From the NCBI GenBank assembly GCA_029960885.1, contig JASBVV010000046.1, forward strand, positions 1 to 64,000: DNA of 64,000 bases, given 5' to 3'. Origin of the DNA: Kyrpidia sp. Its GTDB lineage: Bacteria; Bacillota; Bacilli; Kyrpidiales; Kyrpidiaceae. The notes beneath the pieces were generated by a model, which saw only the letters and a list, made by a program, of their open reading frames with translations, made no database searches and was not told the DNA's origin. The number at the start of each line of letters is the position of its first letter. Position 1 is the first letter of the stretch. The position numbers were made by a program, and so were the translations under genes. Of the stretch, positions 48,836-57,866 are shown one piece after another.

Positions 48836-51249
48836 ACAACCATATGAGCGTGATGGACCAGGAGATGATCGATAAGGTGGAACAATTTTTCGCGGACGTC
48901 AAAGAGCGGGCCTCGCGCAAAAACGAAGAACAGGCCAAACGGACGGCCCGGGCCTCCACTCCCCCCGCGGCTCAGGCCGCCGGGCGGATGGCATCCCCGG
49001 TGAACGGTTCGTCGAACTCGGAACCCTCCCGGAGAGAACACGGGGAGAGACCGCACCGGGGCCAGCGCGCCGACCACGGCCGGCGGCCTTCCCAGAGTTC
49101 CAAACGAAGCGGATCTGAAGGTCGCCCGGCGGCAGGCACCGGCTCGAATCGCGACCGGCGGTACGGGGATCGGCCGGCGGCCGGCTCCCAACGAACGGCG
49201 GGACCGCGCAAGCCCGCGGCCGCGCCCCCCTCCTCCGGTGCCGGGAACGGAGGCGGATCACCGGGCCAGGCACATTCGGCCCGGAAAGGAACCCCGGCGG
49301 CCGGCCGGAGAGACACCACGGCGGCGATGGTGATCGATCAGTATGAGGACCTCGATGCCCCGGTGGTGCGGGGAGAGCGGATTGTTCGCAAATCCAAGCC
49401 GTCGCCCAAAAGTGAGAAGGACAGCAGGAAAGCGGCGCCGCCGTCCCGGTCCCAGCAGCGACGGGAGCGGCGCGTCCACCGGGAGGCGGCGGCCGATACG
49501 CCGAAACAGATTGTGGTCGAAGGCCCGATGACCGTCGGCGATTTCGCGAACCTGCTCAAAAAAGAGGCCAGCGATGTGATCAAGAAGTTGCTGTTCCTCG
49601 GGGTCATGGCGACGATCAACCAGGAGATCGACGTGGACGCCATGACTCTGGTCGCCCAAGAATACGGCATCGAACTCCAGTACAAAGAACCCCGGGACGA
49701 GGAATTGGAAGATCTCCTCTGGGAGGAAGACAACCCGAAGGATTTGGTTCCGCGTCCGCCGGTGGTGACGATCATGGGTCACGTGGATCACGGGAAAACC
49801 ACGCTGCTTGACGCCATCCGCCAGACCAATGTCACCGCCCAAGAAGCCGGCGGGATCACCCAGCACATCGGCGCCTATCAGGTGGAGGCGGGCGTCAAAC
49901 GGATTACGTTTCTCGATACGCCGGGCCATGAGGCGTTCACCAGCATGAGAGCCCGCGGCGCCCAGGTGACCGACATTTGCGTGTTGGTGGTGGCGGCGGA
50001 CGACGGAGTGATGCCTCAAACGGTGGAAGCGATCAACCATGCCAAGGCGGCCGGCGTGCCCATTGTGGTGGCGGTGAACAAGATCGACAAACCGGATGCC
50101 AACCCCGATCGGGTCAAACAGGAGTTGACCGAACACGGCCTTGTGCCCGAGGAGTGGGGCGGGGACACGATTTTCGTGCCGGTCTCGGCTCTGCGCAAGC
50201 AGGGGATTGAAGATTTGCTGGAGATGATTCTGCTCGTGGCGGAGATGGCCGAACTCAAAGCCAATCCGTCCGCCCGGCCCCGGGGCACGGTGATCGAGGC
50301 GGAATTGGATAAAGGACGCGGCCCGGTGGCCACGGTCTTGGTCCAAAACGGCACCTTGCGAGTGGGAGACATTGTGATCGCGGGGACCACTTTCGGCCGG
50401 GTGCGGGCCATGGTCAACGACCGCGGGCGCAGAGTCAAAGAGGCGGGGCCGTCCGCTCCGGTGGAAATCCTGGGGTTGAACGGAGTGCCGATGGCGGGCG
50501 ACGCCTTCGTGGTTTATGACGATGAACGCAAAGCCAGGTTGGTGGCTGAGAAGAGGCACAATAAACAGCGGGCGGAGGAATTGAAGTCCCAGACCAAAGT
50601 GACCCTGGACGACTTGTACAAGCAAATCCAGGAAGGGCAGGTCAAAGAACTCAATGTGGTGCTGAAGGCGGACGTCCAGGGATCGGTGGAGGCCCTGGTA
50701 TCCGCATTGGAACGCATTGATATTGAAGGGGTGCGGGTCCGGGTGATCCACCACGGGGTCGGCGCCATCACCGAGACGGATATCCTGCTCGCCACCGCGT
50801 CCAACGCCATCGTGATCGGTTTCAACGTCCGTCCGGAACCCGGCGCCCGGCAGATGGCCGAGGCGGAAAAGGTGGACATTCGGCTGTACCGGGTGATCTA
50901 CAACGTCATTGAAGAAATTGAAGCGGCTCTCAAGGGCATGTTGGATCCCGAATACCGCGAGGTCATCCTCGGGCGGGCCGAAGTTCGGCAGACGTTCAAG
51001 GTATCCAAAATCGGCACCATCGCCGGCTGTTACGTGGTGGAAGGCAAGGTGCAGCGGGGCGCCAGCGCCCGGGTGGTCCGGGACGGGATCGTGATCTATG
51101 AAGGGGCCGTCGATTCCCTGAAACGGTTCAAAGACGACGTTCGGGAAGTGGCGGAAGGATACGAATGCGGCATGACCCTGGAACGGTTCAACGATATTAA
51201 AGAAGGCGACATCATTGAAGTGTTCACCATGCAGCCGGTCAAAGTTTGA
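48738..51249 (+). CDS. infB: Translation initiation factor IF-2, frameshifted near the start
   Basis: GTPase that brings initiator tRNA to the 30S subunit. The natural start is a TTG at 48738 with GGAGGTGA just before it: [20 protein letters not shown] is the standard IF-2 N-terminus. The next frame takes over at about 48820 with [20 protein letters not shown], the standard continuation, and runs to 51249. Removing one C from the CC at 48819-48820 gives [13 protein letters not shown] and 836 residues. G domain: [27 protein letters not shown]-2 is essential, so a sequence error or a functional internal start (GTG 48826) is more likely than true loss. Confidence 0.93.
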
Positions 51250-51264
51250 GCCTCTGGGGGGAGC

Positions 51265-51627
51265 GTGTTGACAAAGGTTCGTCCCAATCGCGTGGCGGAG
51301 CAGATCAAAAAAGAGATCACCGACATTCTGTATCATGAACTCAAGGATCCGCGGATCGGATTCGTGACCATCACCGGTGTCGAAGTGTCCCGGGACCTGC
51401 AGCACGCCAAGGTGTTCGCCAGCGTCATGGGCAGCGAGGAGGAAAAGGCTCTCTCTTTGGAAGCGCTGCATAAGGCCACGGGATTTATCCGAAGTGAAAT
51501 CGGCCGGCGGATCCGGTTGCGCCATACCCCGGAGATCGTCTTTAAACTGGACACTTCGGTGGATTACAGCCAGCGCATCTCCCATGTGATCCGGGAGTTG
51601 CAAAATGAGGGGGGAGACCGGTCGTGA
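51265..51627 (+). CDS. rbfA: Ribosome-binding factor A
   Basis: 30S maturation factor with a KH-like fold. 120 residues from GTG 51265 or the adjacent TTG 51268 (GGGGGGAG upstream fits TTG better). Motifs: [40 protein letters not shown] and [20 protein letters not shown]. It overlaps nrnA (GTGA). Confidence 0.95.
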   Translation: MLTKVRPNRVAEQIKKEITDILYHELKDPRIGFVTITGVEVSRDLQHAKVFASVMGSEEEKALSLEALHKATGFIRSEIGRRIRLRHTPEIVFKLDTSVDYSQRISHVIRELQNEGGDRS

Positions 51628-52604
51628 CCGAACTGGAGGAAGCGTACCGCCGGGCGGCGGCCTTTCTGCGGGAGAACGACGGTTTTCTCCTGTTGACCCA
51701 TGTCCATCCGGATGGAGACGCCCTGGGTTCAGTGCTTGGGATGGCGTCGATCCTCCAAAAAATGGGCAAACGGGTGGTGATCGCCCATGAAGAAGAGATG
51801 CCCGAACGATTCGCTTATTTGCCCGGCATTGATCGGGTGGTGCGGGTTTCCGAGCTGACGGGGCGGTTTGCGGTGGGGATTTCACTGGATTGCGCGGATC
51901 GCCGGAGGCTGGGGAGGGCAGCCGAGGCGCTGATGCCGGAGGCGCGGTTGCTCAACATCGACCACCATGCGACCAACGATCGCTTCGGCGCCGAGAATCT
52001 CGTGGATTCCGGGGCCTCGGCCACATGCCAAATCGTCTGCCGTCTGGCCGGGCTGCTGGAGATTCCCCTCCGGGGCGATACGGCGGTTTGCCTGTACACG
52101 GGTCTCTTCACCGATACCGGAGGATTTCGCTACGGCAACACCACGGCGGATGTCCTGCGCTTGGCGGCGGAGATGATCGACGGCGGACTCGACCCGTACC
52201 CCATCGCGCTGCAGGCGGTGGAAACGGTGACCGAAAAGCAACTGCGCTTGTTGTCCGCCGCGTTGGCCGGCCTGCGGACCGCGGCGGAAGGCAGGGCGGC
52301 CTACATCACGGTCACCCGAAACCTGTTGGAGGAGACGGGGACCACCGTGGAGGATACCCAGGAATTGGTTAATTATGCCCGGAATTTGGCGGGGGTTGAA
52401 GTGGGCCTGATGTTTCGGGAAGAGGGAGAAAACGAGGTCAAGGTGAGCCTGCGGTCCAAACACCGCGTGGATGTCTCGGGGATTGCCGCTCAGTTCGGGG
52501 GCGGCGGACATCCCCGGGCGGCCGGATGCACGGTGGAGGGGCCGCTCCGTCAGGTGATCGACCGGGTGATGGGTGTCGTGGCGGCCCGCATCGGCCGGGG
52601 ATGA
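51624..52604 (+). CDS. nrnA: Oligoribonuclease/pAp phosphatase NrnA (DHH family)
   Basis: Degrades nanoRNAs and converts 3'-phosphoadenosine 5'-phosphate to AMP. 326 residues. DHH phosphoesterase metal motifs: [25 protein letters not shown] and the [12 protein letters not shown] block. The C-terminal DHHA1 domain has the [11 protein letters not shown] signature. It lies between rbfA and truB as in Bacillus (ytqI-type protein encoded here). Confidence 0.94.
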   Translation: MTELEEAYRRAAAFLRENDGFLLLTHVHPDGDALGSVLGMASILQKMGKRVVIAHEEEMPERFAYLPGIDRVVRVSELTGRFAVGISLDCADRRRLGRAAEALMPEARLLNIDHHATNDRFGAENLVDSGASATCQIVCRLAGLLEIPLRGDTAVCLYTGLFTDTGGFRYGNTTADVLRLAAEMIDGGLDPYPIALQAVETVTEKQLRLLSAALAGLRTAAEGRAAYITVTRNLLEETGTTVEDTQELVNYARNLAGVEVGLMFREEGENEVKVSLRSKHRVDVSGIAAQFGGGGHPRAAGCTVEGPLRQVIDRVMGVVAARIGRG

Positions 52605-52607
52605 GCG

Positions 52608-53510
52608 GTGGACGGGATTCTCATCATCGATAAACCCTCCGGGCTGACGTCCCATGACGTCGTGCAACGGATTCGGCGCTGGTTGGGCCAAGGCCGGGTG
52701 GGCCACGCCGGCACTCTGGACCCCGACGCCACCGGTGTTCTGGTGTTGTGCCTGGGACGCGCCACCCGGTTGGCGGAGTACCTGAGCGGAGAGAACAAGG
52801 AATATGCGGGTGTGATGGCTTTGGGGGCGGCCACCGATACCCAAGATGCTTCCGGGACGGTGATCGGGCGGGTGCCGAGTCCCTCGGTGTGCCGGGACGA
52901 TCTCGAGAAAGCCGCCAGGTCGCTGACGGGTTCCATCCTTCAACGTCCGCCGTCCTTCTCGGCGGTCAGAATCCGCGGGAAGCGAGCGTACGAACTGGCC
53001 CGGGCCGGCAGGGCCGTCGATCTGCCCGCGCGGCCGGTTTCTGTGTACCGGTTTGACGTGGGTCAGCCCACCCCCCGCGGCGAGCTGGTCGACGTGCCCT
53101 TTCATGTCCAATGCTCGAAAGGCACTTATGTTCGAACACTGTGTCACGATCTCGGGGTTCGTATCGGGGTCCCCGCACACATGGTGTCTTTGCGGCGCGT
53201 TCGGCAAGGCCCATTTCACGTGGAAGAAGCCCTTTCATGGCGGGAAGTGGAAGAGGAGGGATCACTTGGGAGGCTTGCCGATCGCGTGAAACCGATGTTC
53301 TGGGCCCTGAGGGATTGGCCGCAGATTCCCCTGAGCGCGGAAGAAGCAGAAGCCTTGCGCAACGGGAGGGATTTGCCAATCGAGGCCGGGCGAATCGGCG
53401 AGGGCCGCAGTCCGGAATCGTTGTTGGCCGCGGTGTACCGGGATGAAGTGGCCGCCGTCTGCCGCCGGGAAGGTGAGCGAATCCGGCCGCTCAAAGTGTT
53501 TCTCACGTAG
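52608..53510 (+). CDS. truB: tRNA pseudouridine-55 synthase
   Basis: Makes pseudouridine 55 in the T-arm of tRNAs. 300 residues from a GTG three bases after the nrnA stop. GILIIDKPSGLTSHDVVQRI and VGHAGTLDPDATGVLVLCLG (the catalytic Asp in GTLDP) are diagnostic; RPPSFSAVRIRGKRAYELAR and CSKGTYVRTLCHDLG are also family blocks. The C-terminal PUA-like part is at about residues 240-300. Confidence 0.97.
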   Translation: MDGILIIDKPSGLTSHDVVQRIRRWLGQGRVGHAGTLDPDATGVLVLCLGRATRLAEYLSGENKEYAGVMALGAATDTQDASGTVIGRVPSPSVCRDDLEKAARSLTGSILQRPPSFSAVRIRGKRAYELARAGRAVDLPARPVSVYRFDVGQPTPRGELVDVPFHVQCSKGTYVRTLCHDLGVRIGVPAHMVSLRRVRQGPFHVEEALSWREVEEEGSLGRLADRVKPMFWALRDWPQIPLSAEEAEALRNGRDLPIEAGRIGEGRSPESLLAAVYRDEVAAVCRREGERIRPLKVFLT

Positions 53511-53519
53511 GAGGTTGCC

Positions 53520-54467
53520 ATGGAGACGATCCGACTGACTTTGAACCAAAAGCCGCCGAGCCCCTCTCCGTGTGTCATGGCACTGGGTACTTTCGACGGT
53601 GTGCACATCGGTCACCGGGAAATTTTGTCCGGGGGAAAAGAAGAAGCCGAGCGGAGGGGCGTGCCTTTCGCGGTGTTTTTGTGCGACCCCCATCCTCGTC
53701 AAGTGCTGGGCATGGGGACCGATTACGACGTCCTGCTGACCCCCCTGCCGGAAAAATTGCGCCTTCTCGGCCAACATGGTGCGGATCTGGTGTACATACT
53801 GACTTTTACCCGGGAAGTGGCGGCCGTACCGCCCGAACAGTTTGTTCTGGATCTGCTCCTCCCCTTGGCTCCTCTGGCTTTGGTGGCCGGATTCGATTAC
53901 ACGTTCGGGGCGGGCGGCCGGGGGGACGCCGCACTGTTGCGCGCCATGGGAGAAACGAGAAACATCCCGGTGCTGATCATGCCCGCCGTGAATCGGTACG
54001 GGGAAAAGGTGAGCAGTACGTTGATCAGGGAAAAACTGCGGTACGGGGACGTGGCCGTGGTCCGCGAACTGCTGGGGCGCCCCTATGCGCTGACCGGACG
54101 GGTGGTCACCGGGGACGGCCGGGGCGCACAACTCGGGTTTCCCACGGCGAATCTCCGCCTGGACGAAGGATTCCTGATTCCCGCCCCGGGGGTGTATCTC
54201 GTCCGCGCGTCCTGGAGGGACGAGGCGGGCCCCGGGGTCATGAACATCGGGGTGCGGCCCACGTTTCACGATCGCGGACGGCTTTCGTTGGAAGTTCATC
54301 TCTTGGATCGGAAGGTCGAGCTGTACGGTGAGGAACTGCGGGTGGAATTTCTCGACTACCTGCGCCCGGAACAGCGTTTTGCCTCGGTGGAAGACCTTGC
54401 GGATCAGATCGGCCGGGACGTGGAAGAAGCCCGTCGCAGATGGCCGTGTGGAGCGGACACCCGGTGA
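53520..54467 (+). CDS. ribF: Bifunctional riboflavin kinase/FAD synthetase
   Basis: Converts riboflavin to FMN and FAD. 315 residues. The N-terminal adenylyltransferase has the nucleotidyl-transferase motif ALGTFDGVHIGHREILSGGK and STLIREKLRYGD. The C-terminal flavokinase (about residues 190-305) has GRVVTGDGRGAQLGFPTANL and PGVYLVRAS. It lies 9 bp after truB, the standard order. Confidence 0.96.
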   Translation: METIRLTLNQKPPSPSPCVMALGTFDGVHIGHREILSGGKEEAERRGVPFAVFLCDPHPRQVLGMGTDYDVLLTPLPEKLRLLGQHGADLVYILTFTREVAAVPPEQFVLDLLLPLAPLALVAGFDYTFGAGGRGDAALLRAMGETRNIPVLIMPAVNRYGEKVSSTLIREKLRYGDVAVVRELLGRPYALTGRVVTGDGRGAQLGFPTANLRLDEGFLIPAPGVYLVRASWRDEAGPGVMNIGVRPTFHDRGRLSLEVHLLDRKVELYGEELRVEFLDYLRPEQRFASVEDLADQIGRDVEEARRRWPCGADTR

Positions 54468-54497
54468 TTGATTTCTCTCGAACGAATATGCTATACT
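54468..54497 (+). promoter_or_regulatory. Sigma-A promoter of rpsO-pnp
   Basis: TTGATT (54468-54473), 18 bp, TATACT (54492-54497). A leader of about 95 bases follows, long enough for the S15 autoregulatory structure known in Bacillales; the leader is not folded here. Confidence 0.7.
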
Positions 54498-54601
54498 TCA
54501 GCATGGTTTTTTTCTGCCACTTGGAACCGATGGCGCGGATTTCCGTTCTGCCGGCGGAATTCTGGGCGATCGGCGATTTTGGAATGAGGAGGTGAAGGCA
54601 G

Positions 54602-54871
54602 GTGGCGCTCACCCAAGAGCGAAAAAAGGAATTGATCGACACCTTCAAGGTTCACGAAACCGACACCGGTTCCCCCGAGGTGCAGGTGGCGTTGTTGACG
54701 GAAAAGATCAACAGCCTCAATGAACATTTGAAAGTCCACAGAAAAGATTTCCATTCCCGTCGCGGGTTGTTGAAGATGGTGGGACAGCGGCGGAGCCTGC
54801 TCAACTACCTGCGCAAAAAGGATGCCGCCAGGTACCGTGTGTTGATAGACAAGCTCGGTCTGCGGAAGTGA
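54602..54871 (+). CDS. rpsO: 30S ribosomal protein S15
   Basis: Binds 16S rRNA in the central domain. 89 residues, from a GTG preceded by GAGGAGGTGAAGGCAG. Signatures: [40 protein letters not shown] and [16 protein letters not shown]. The following hairpin separates it from pnp. Confidence 0.98.
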   Translation: MALTQERKKELIDTFKVHETDTGSPEVQVALLTEKINSLNEHLKVHRKDFHSRRGLLKMVGQRRSLLNYLRKKDAARYRVLIDKLGLRK

Positions 54872-54872
54872 A

Positions 54873-54899
54873 GGAAGCGGGGTTGCCCGCTTCCATTTT
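54873..54899 (+). terminator. Hairpin between rpsO and pnp (terminator or processing site)
   Basis: Perfect 9-bp stem GGAAGCGGG (54873-54881) and CCCGCTTCC (54886-54894) with loop GTTG, then ATTTT. It sits just after the rpsO stop, as the rpsO terminator does in other bacteria, and probably lets only part of the transcripts read into pnp. Confidence 0.72.
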
Positions 54900-54981
54900 C
54901 GTATTTCCCCGAGCGAGGCCGGGGGGCGGGCAAGGGGACAAGCCCGGGAAGACGGGACTGGAAGGAGGATTCAGCGAATCC

Positions 54982-57162
54982 ATGCACCAAATTTTCGAGA
55001 CTGTGCTTGGCGGTCGACGTCTCGTTCTGGAGACGGGCAAGCTGGCCAAACAGGCCACTTCCGCCGTGACGGTGCGTTACGGGGACACCGTGGTTCTGGC
55101 GACGGTGACCATGTCCAAGGAGCCGAAGGAGATCGATTTCTTTCCCCTCACGGTGAATTACGAGGAGCGGCTGTATGCCGTGGGCAAGATACCCGGCGGA
55201 TTTATTAAGCGCGAGGGTCGGCCCAGCGAAAAGGCGATTTTGGCCAGCCGGCTCATTGACCGCCCGATTCGGCCGTTGTTCCCCGACGGCTTCCGGCACG
55301 AGGTACAGGTGGTGGTCCTGGTGCTCTCGGTGGATCAGGACTGTTCTCCGGAGATTGCCGGCATGATCGGAACCTCCGCTGCGCTGACCATTTCGTCCAT
55401 CCCGTTCGACGGTCCGATTGCCGGCGTGGCGGTGGGCCGGGTGGACGGCGAGTTTGTGGTGAATCCCACCGTGGCCCAATTGGAGAAAAGCGACATCCAT
55501 CTGGTTGTCGCCGGATCCAGGGGAGCGGTGGTGATGGTGGAGGCCGGGGCGAAGGAAGTTCCGGAGTCGGTGATGCTTGATGCGATCATGTTCGGCCATG
55601 AGCAACTGCAGCCTTTGATCGACCTGCAGGAGCGCATGCGCCGGGAAGTCGGTCAAGAGAAGATGGAACCGGAGCTGCACGCGCCGGACGAACAGATCGC
55701 CCTGGCGGTGCGGGAGTACGCGACGGAGAAACTGAAAGCCGCCATCCGCACTCCGGAAAAGTTGGCCCGGGAAGAGGCGATCAACGCCGTTCAGGAGGAA
55801 ACCCTGGAACATTTCTCCGAACAGTTTCCGGAAGGGGCGGCAGACATCGCCGAAGTGCTCCACGACATCGTGAAAGAGGAAGTGCGCAGCGCCATCCTCG
55901 ATGAAGGCATTCGCCCCGACGGCCGGGCACTCGACGAAGTCCGCCCCATTTCGTGCGAGGTCGGGATTTTGCCCCGCACTCACGGATCCGGACTGTTCAC
56001 CCGGGGGCAGACCCAGGCGTTGTCCGTGTGCACCCTGGGGGCGCTCGGAGATGTACAGATTCTGGACGGTTTGGACCTCGAAGAATCGAAGCGATTCATG
56101 CACCACTACAATTTTCCCCCGTTCAGCGTGGGGGAGGCGCGGCCCATCCGGGCGCCGAGCCGTCGGGACATCGGCCACGGGGCGCTCGGGGAACGCGCGT
56201 TGGAACCGGTGATTCCCGGCGAGGAGGAGTTCCCGTACACCATCCGCCTGGTGTCCGAAGTGCTGGAGTCCAACGGATCCACCTCCCAGGCCAGCATCTG
56301 CGGGAGCACGTTGGCGCTCATGGATGCCGGGGTGCCCATCAGGGCGCCGGTGGCCGGGGTGGCCATGGGCTTGGTCAAGGAAGGGGATCGGGTGGCCATC
56401 CTGACGGACATCCAAGGGATGGAGGACCATCTCGGGGATATGGATTTTAAAGTGGCGGGGTCGGCCAAGGGCGTCACCGCGCTCCAAATGGATATCAAAA
56501 TCAAGGGGTTGACCAGGGATATTCTAGAAAAAGCCCTGGAACAGGCCCACCGCGGGCGGATGTTCATTCTGGACAAGATGCTGGAAGTGATCCGGCAACC
56601 GCGGCAACAGTTGTCACCCTATGCGCCGCGCATCATCACCATGCGGATTCACCCGGATAAGATTCGCGAGGTCATCGGCCCGGGCGGCCGGGTGATCAAC
56701 AAGATCATCGACGACACCGGAGTCAAGATCGATATTGAACAAGACGGGCGGATCTTCATTGCGGCGGTGGACCGGGAGGCGGGCGAACGGGCCCGGCAGA
56801 TGATTGAAGGCATCGTTCGTGACGTGGAGGTCGGGCAGACGTACCACGGCAAGGTGACGCGGGTGGAGAAGTACGGAGCGTTCGTGGAGATCCTTCCCGG
56901 AAAAGAAGGGCTTGTGCACATCTCCCAATTGGCCGAAGAACGGGTGGCGCGAACCGAGGATGTCGTTCACGTCGGCGACGACATCGACGTCAAGGTGACC
57001 GAGATCGACGCCCAGGGACGGATCAACCTGTCCCGCCGCGAGGTGCTTCGCGAGCGACGGGCGGCGACCGGGGACATTCGCCCGGAGGATCCGAATCGGC
57101 AGATGGGCAGGTTGATCGGCGGAGCGGCCCGGGGAGGGCGCGGCGCCCGGCGGCGGACGTAA
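54982..57162 (+). CDS. pnp: Polyribonucleotide nucleotidyltransferase (PNPase)
   Basis: Phosphorolytic 3'-5' exoribonuclease for mRNA decay. 726 residues from the ATG at 54982 ([20 protein letters not shown]); a frame open back to 54868 covers the hairpin and is not coding. First RNase PH domain, helical linker, second RNase PH domain ([20 protein letters not shown]), KH domain ([20 protein letters not shown]) and S1 domain (about residues 622-692, [20 protein letters not shown]). The last gene of the conserved backbone in this window. Confidence 0.97.
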   Translation: MHQIFETVLGGRRLVLETGKLAKQATSAVTVRYGDTVVLATVTMSKEPKEIDFFPLTVNYEERLYAVGKIPGGFIKREGRPSEKAILASRLIDRPIRPLFPDGFRHEVQVVVLVLSVDQDCSPEIAGMIGTSAALTISSIPFDGPIAGVAVGRVDGEFVVNPTVAQLEKSDIHLVVAGSRGAVVMVEAGAKEVPESVMLDAIMFGHEQLQPLIDLQERMRREVGQEKMEPELHAPDEQIALAVREYATEKLKAAIRTPEKLAREEAINAVQEETLEHFSEQFPEGAADIAEVLHDIVKEEVRSAILDEGIRPDGRALDEVRPISCEVGILPRTHGSGLFTRGQTQALSVCTLGALGDVQILDGLDLEESKRFMHHYNFPPFSVGEARPIRAPSRRDIGHGALGERALEPVIPGEEEFPYTIRLVSEVLESNGSTSQASICGSTLALMDAGVPIRAPVAGVAMGLVKEGDRVAILTDIQGMEDHLGDMDFKVAGSAKGVTALQMDIKIKGLTRDILEKALEQAHRGRMFILDKMLEVIRQPRQQLSPYAPRIITMRIHPDKIREVIGPGGRVINKIIDDTGVKIDIEQDGRIFIAAVDREAGERARQMIEGIVRDVEVGQTYHGKVTRVEKYGAFVEILPGKEGLVHISQLAEERVARTEDVVHVGDDIDVKVTEIDAQGRINLSRREVLRERRAATGDIRPEDPNRQMGRLIGGAARGGRGARRRT

Positions 57163-57249
57163 GGAGCGGTACTTCAGGAAACGGTACCTTCTCCCCGGCG
57201 GGCTGCGACCTGCTGTAAGGCTGAAACCCCAATCGAGGTCGGAAAAAGT

Positions 57250-57271
57250 AGGCGTGCACCCACGCCTTTTT
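57250..57271 (+). terminator. Intrinsic terminator after pnp
   Basis: AGGCGTG (57250-57256), loop CACC, CACGCCT (57261-57267), then T to 57271. A further inverted repeat CGACCT (57206-57211) and AGGTCG (57236-57241) lies just upstream. It marks the end of the backbone operon. Confidence 0.85.
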
Positions 57272-57299
57272 CTATGCCGAAGGCAGTGGTTTGGATATT

Positions 57300-57315
57300 T
57301 GGCATCAAATTTGCT
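57300..57315 (+). promoter_or_regulatory. Sigma-54 (-24/-12) promoter of the DUF4242 gene
   Basis: TGGCATCAAATTTGCT: GG at 57301-57302 and GC at 57313-57314 with exactly ten bases between, matching TGGCAY-N5-TTGCW. It is 57 bp before the ATG. Sigma-54 promoters need an ATP-dependent enhancer-binding activator; none is encoded in this window. Confidence 0.75.
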
Positions 57316-57371
57316 TGTGTGTGGGAATAGGTCTTTCAGAGGCCGAAATATGCATTCAAGGAGGTTTTACA

Positions 57372-57635
57372 ATGCCAAAGTATCTTGTTGAACGAAACTT
57401 GGGCGGACCCATTTCCGACGAAGATTTGAAACAAGCTGTGGCTCGTTCCATGGAGGTCATGGCGGAAATTCCGGGAATGACTTGGCTGCACAGCAACCTG
57501 ACCACCGATCGGTCGACCATTGTCTGCGAATATATTGCACCGAATCGGGAGACCATCCAAGAACACTCCCAACGCGCCAACCTGCCCTGTACCAAGATCA
57601 TCGAGGTTACGGAATTGGACCGTCATTCATTTTAA
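57372..57635 (+). CDS. DUF4242 family small protein
   Basis: 87 residues from the ATG at 57372 (AAGGAGGT nine bases upstream). It starts MPKYLVERNLGGPISDEDLK and contains VCEYIAPNRETIQEHSQRAN, typical of DUF4242, a ferredoxin-fold family whose best-known member, SCO4226 of Streptomyces, binds nickel. Function here is unknown. It lies between the pnp terminator and adh, is driven by its own sigma-54-type promoter and is AT-richer than the backbone genes. No terminator lies between it and the adh promoter region. Confidence 0.75.
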   Translation: MPKYLVERNLGGPISDEDLKQAVARSMEVMAEIPGMTWLHSNLTTDRSTIVCEYIAPNRETIQEHSQRANLPCTKIIEVTELDRHSF

Positions 57636-57646
57636 GGATCTCGAAT

Positions 57647-57707
57647 TGTTCACAGTGTGTACAAAGTGTTCACTTCGGACATCCAAATCATTGAACAGAT
57701 TGTTCAA
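57647..57707 (+). promoter_or_regulatory. Inverted repeats upstream of the adh sigma-54 promoter (probable UAS)
   Basis: TGTTCACAGTGTGTACA (57647-57663) is a palindrome of 7-3-7 with one mismatch; TGTTCAC recurs at 57667-57673; TTGAACA-GAT-TGTTCAA (57691-57707) is a perfect 7-bp inverted repeat. They lie about 85-145 bp upstream of the expected start point, the usual place for an activator of sigma-54 polymerase. Confidence 0.6.
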
Positions 57708-57768
57708 CACGCACACGTCTCGACCGGCGAAAGCCGAAATATCGAACCGCTCCTGCCGAGGCAAGCCT

Positions 57769-57784
57769 TGGCACGTTTTGTGCT
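57769..57784 (+). promoter_or_regulatory. Sigma-54 (-24/-12) promoter of adh
   Basis: TGGCACGTTTTGTGCT: GG at 57770-57771 and GC at 57782-57783, ten bases between, and TGGCACG is a full match to the -24 consensus. About 83 bp before the adh ATG. This 230-bp gap between genes otherwise shows only the UAS repeats. Confidence 0.8.
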
Positions 57785-57866
57785 TCATTTCTTTTCGGAG
57801 GCTGCCGAACGATTTTGTCGTACTGCTCGGTTGCTCCAAAACAGATAAGGAGGTCTTTGGGGAATT

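Noticed and set aside
57181..57245. Structured element after pnp as a riboswitch
   Set aside because: Only a 6-bp inverted repeat with a large loop is visible; it does not match a riboswitch class I know and lies upstream of a terminator that ends the pnp transcript.
57657..57848. 63-codon frame between DUF4242 and adh
   Set aside because: It runs through the inverted repeats and the -24/-12 box, has no ribosome-binding site and no recognisable motif.
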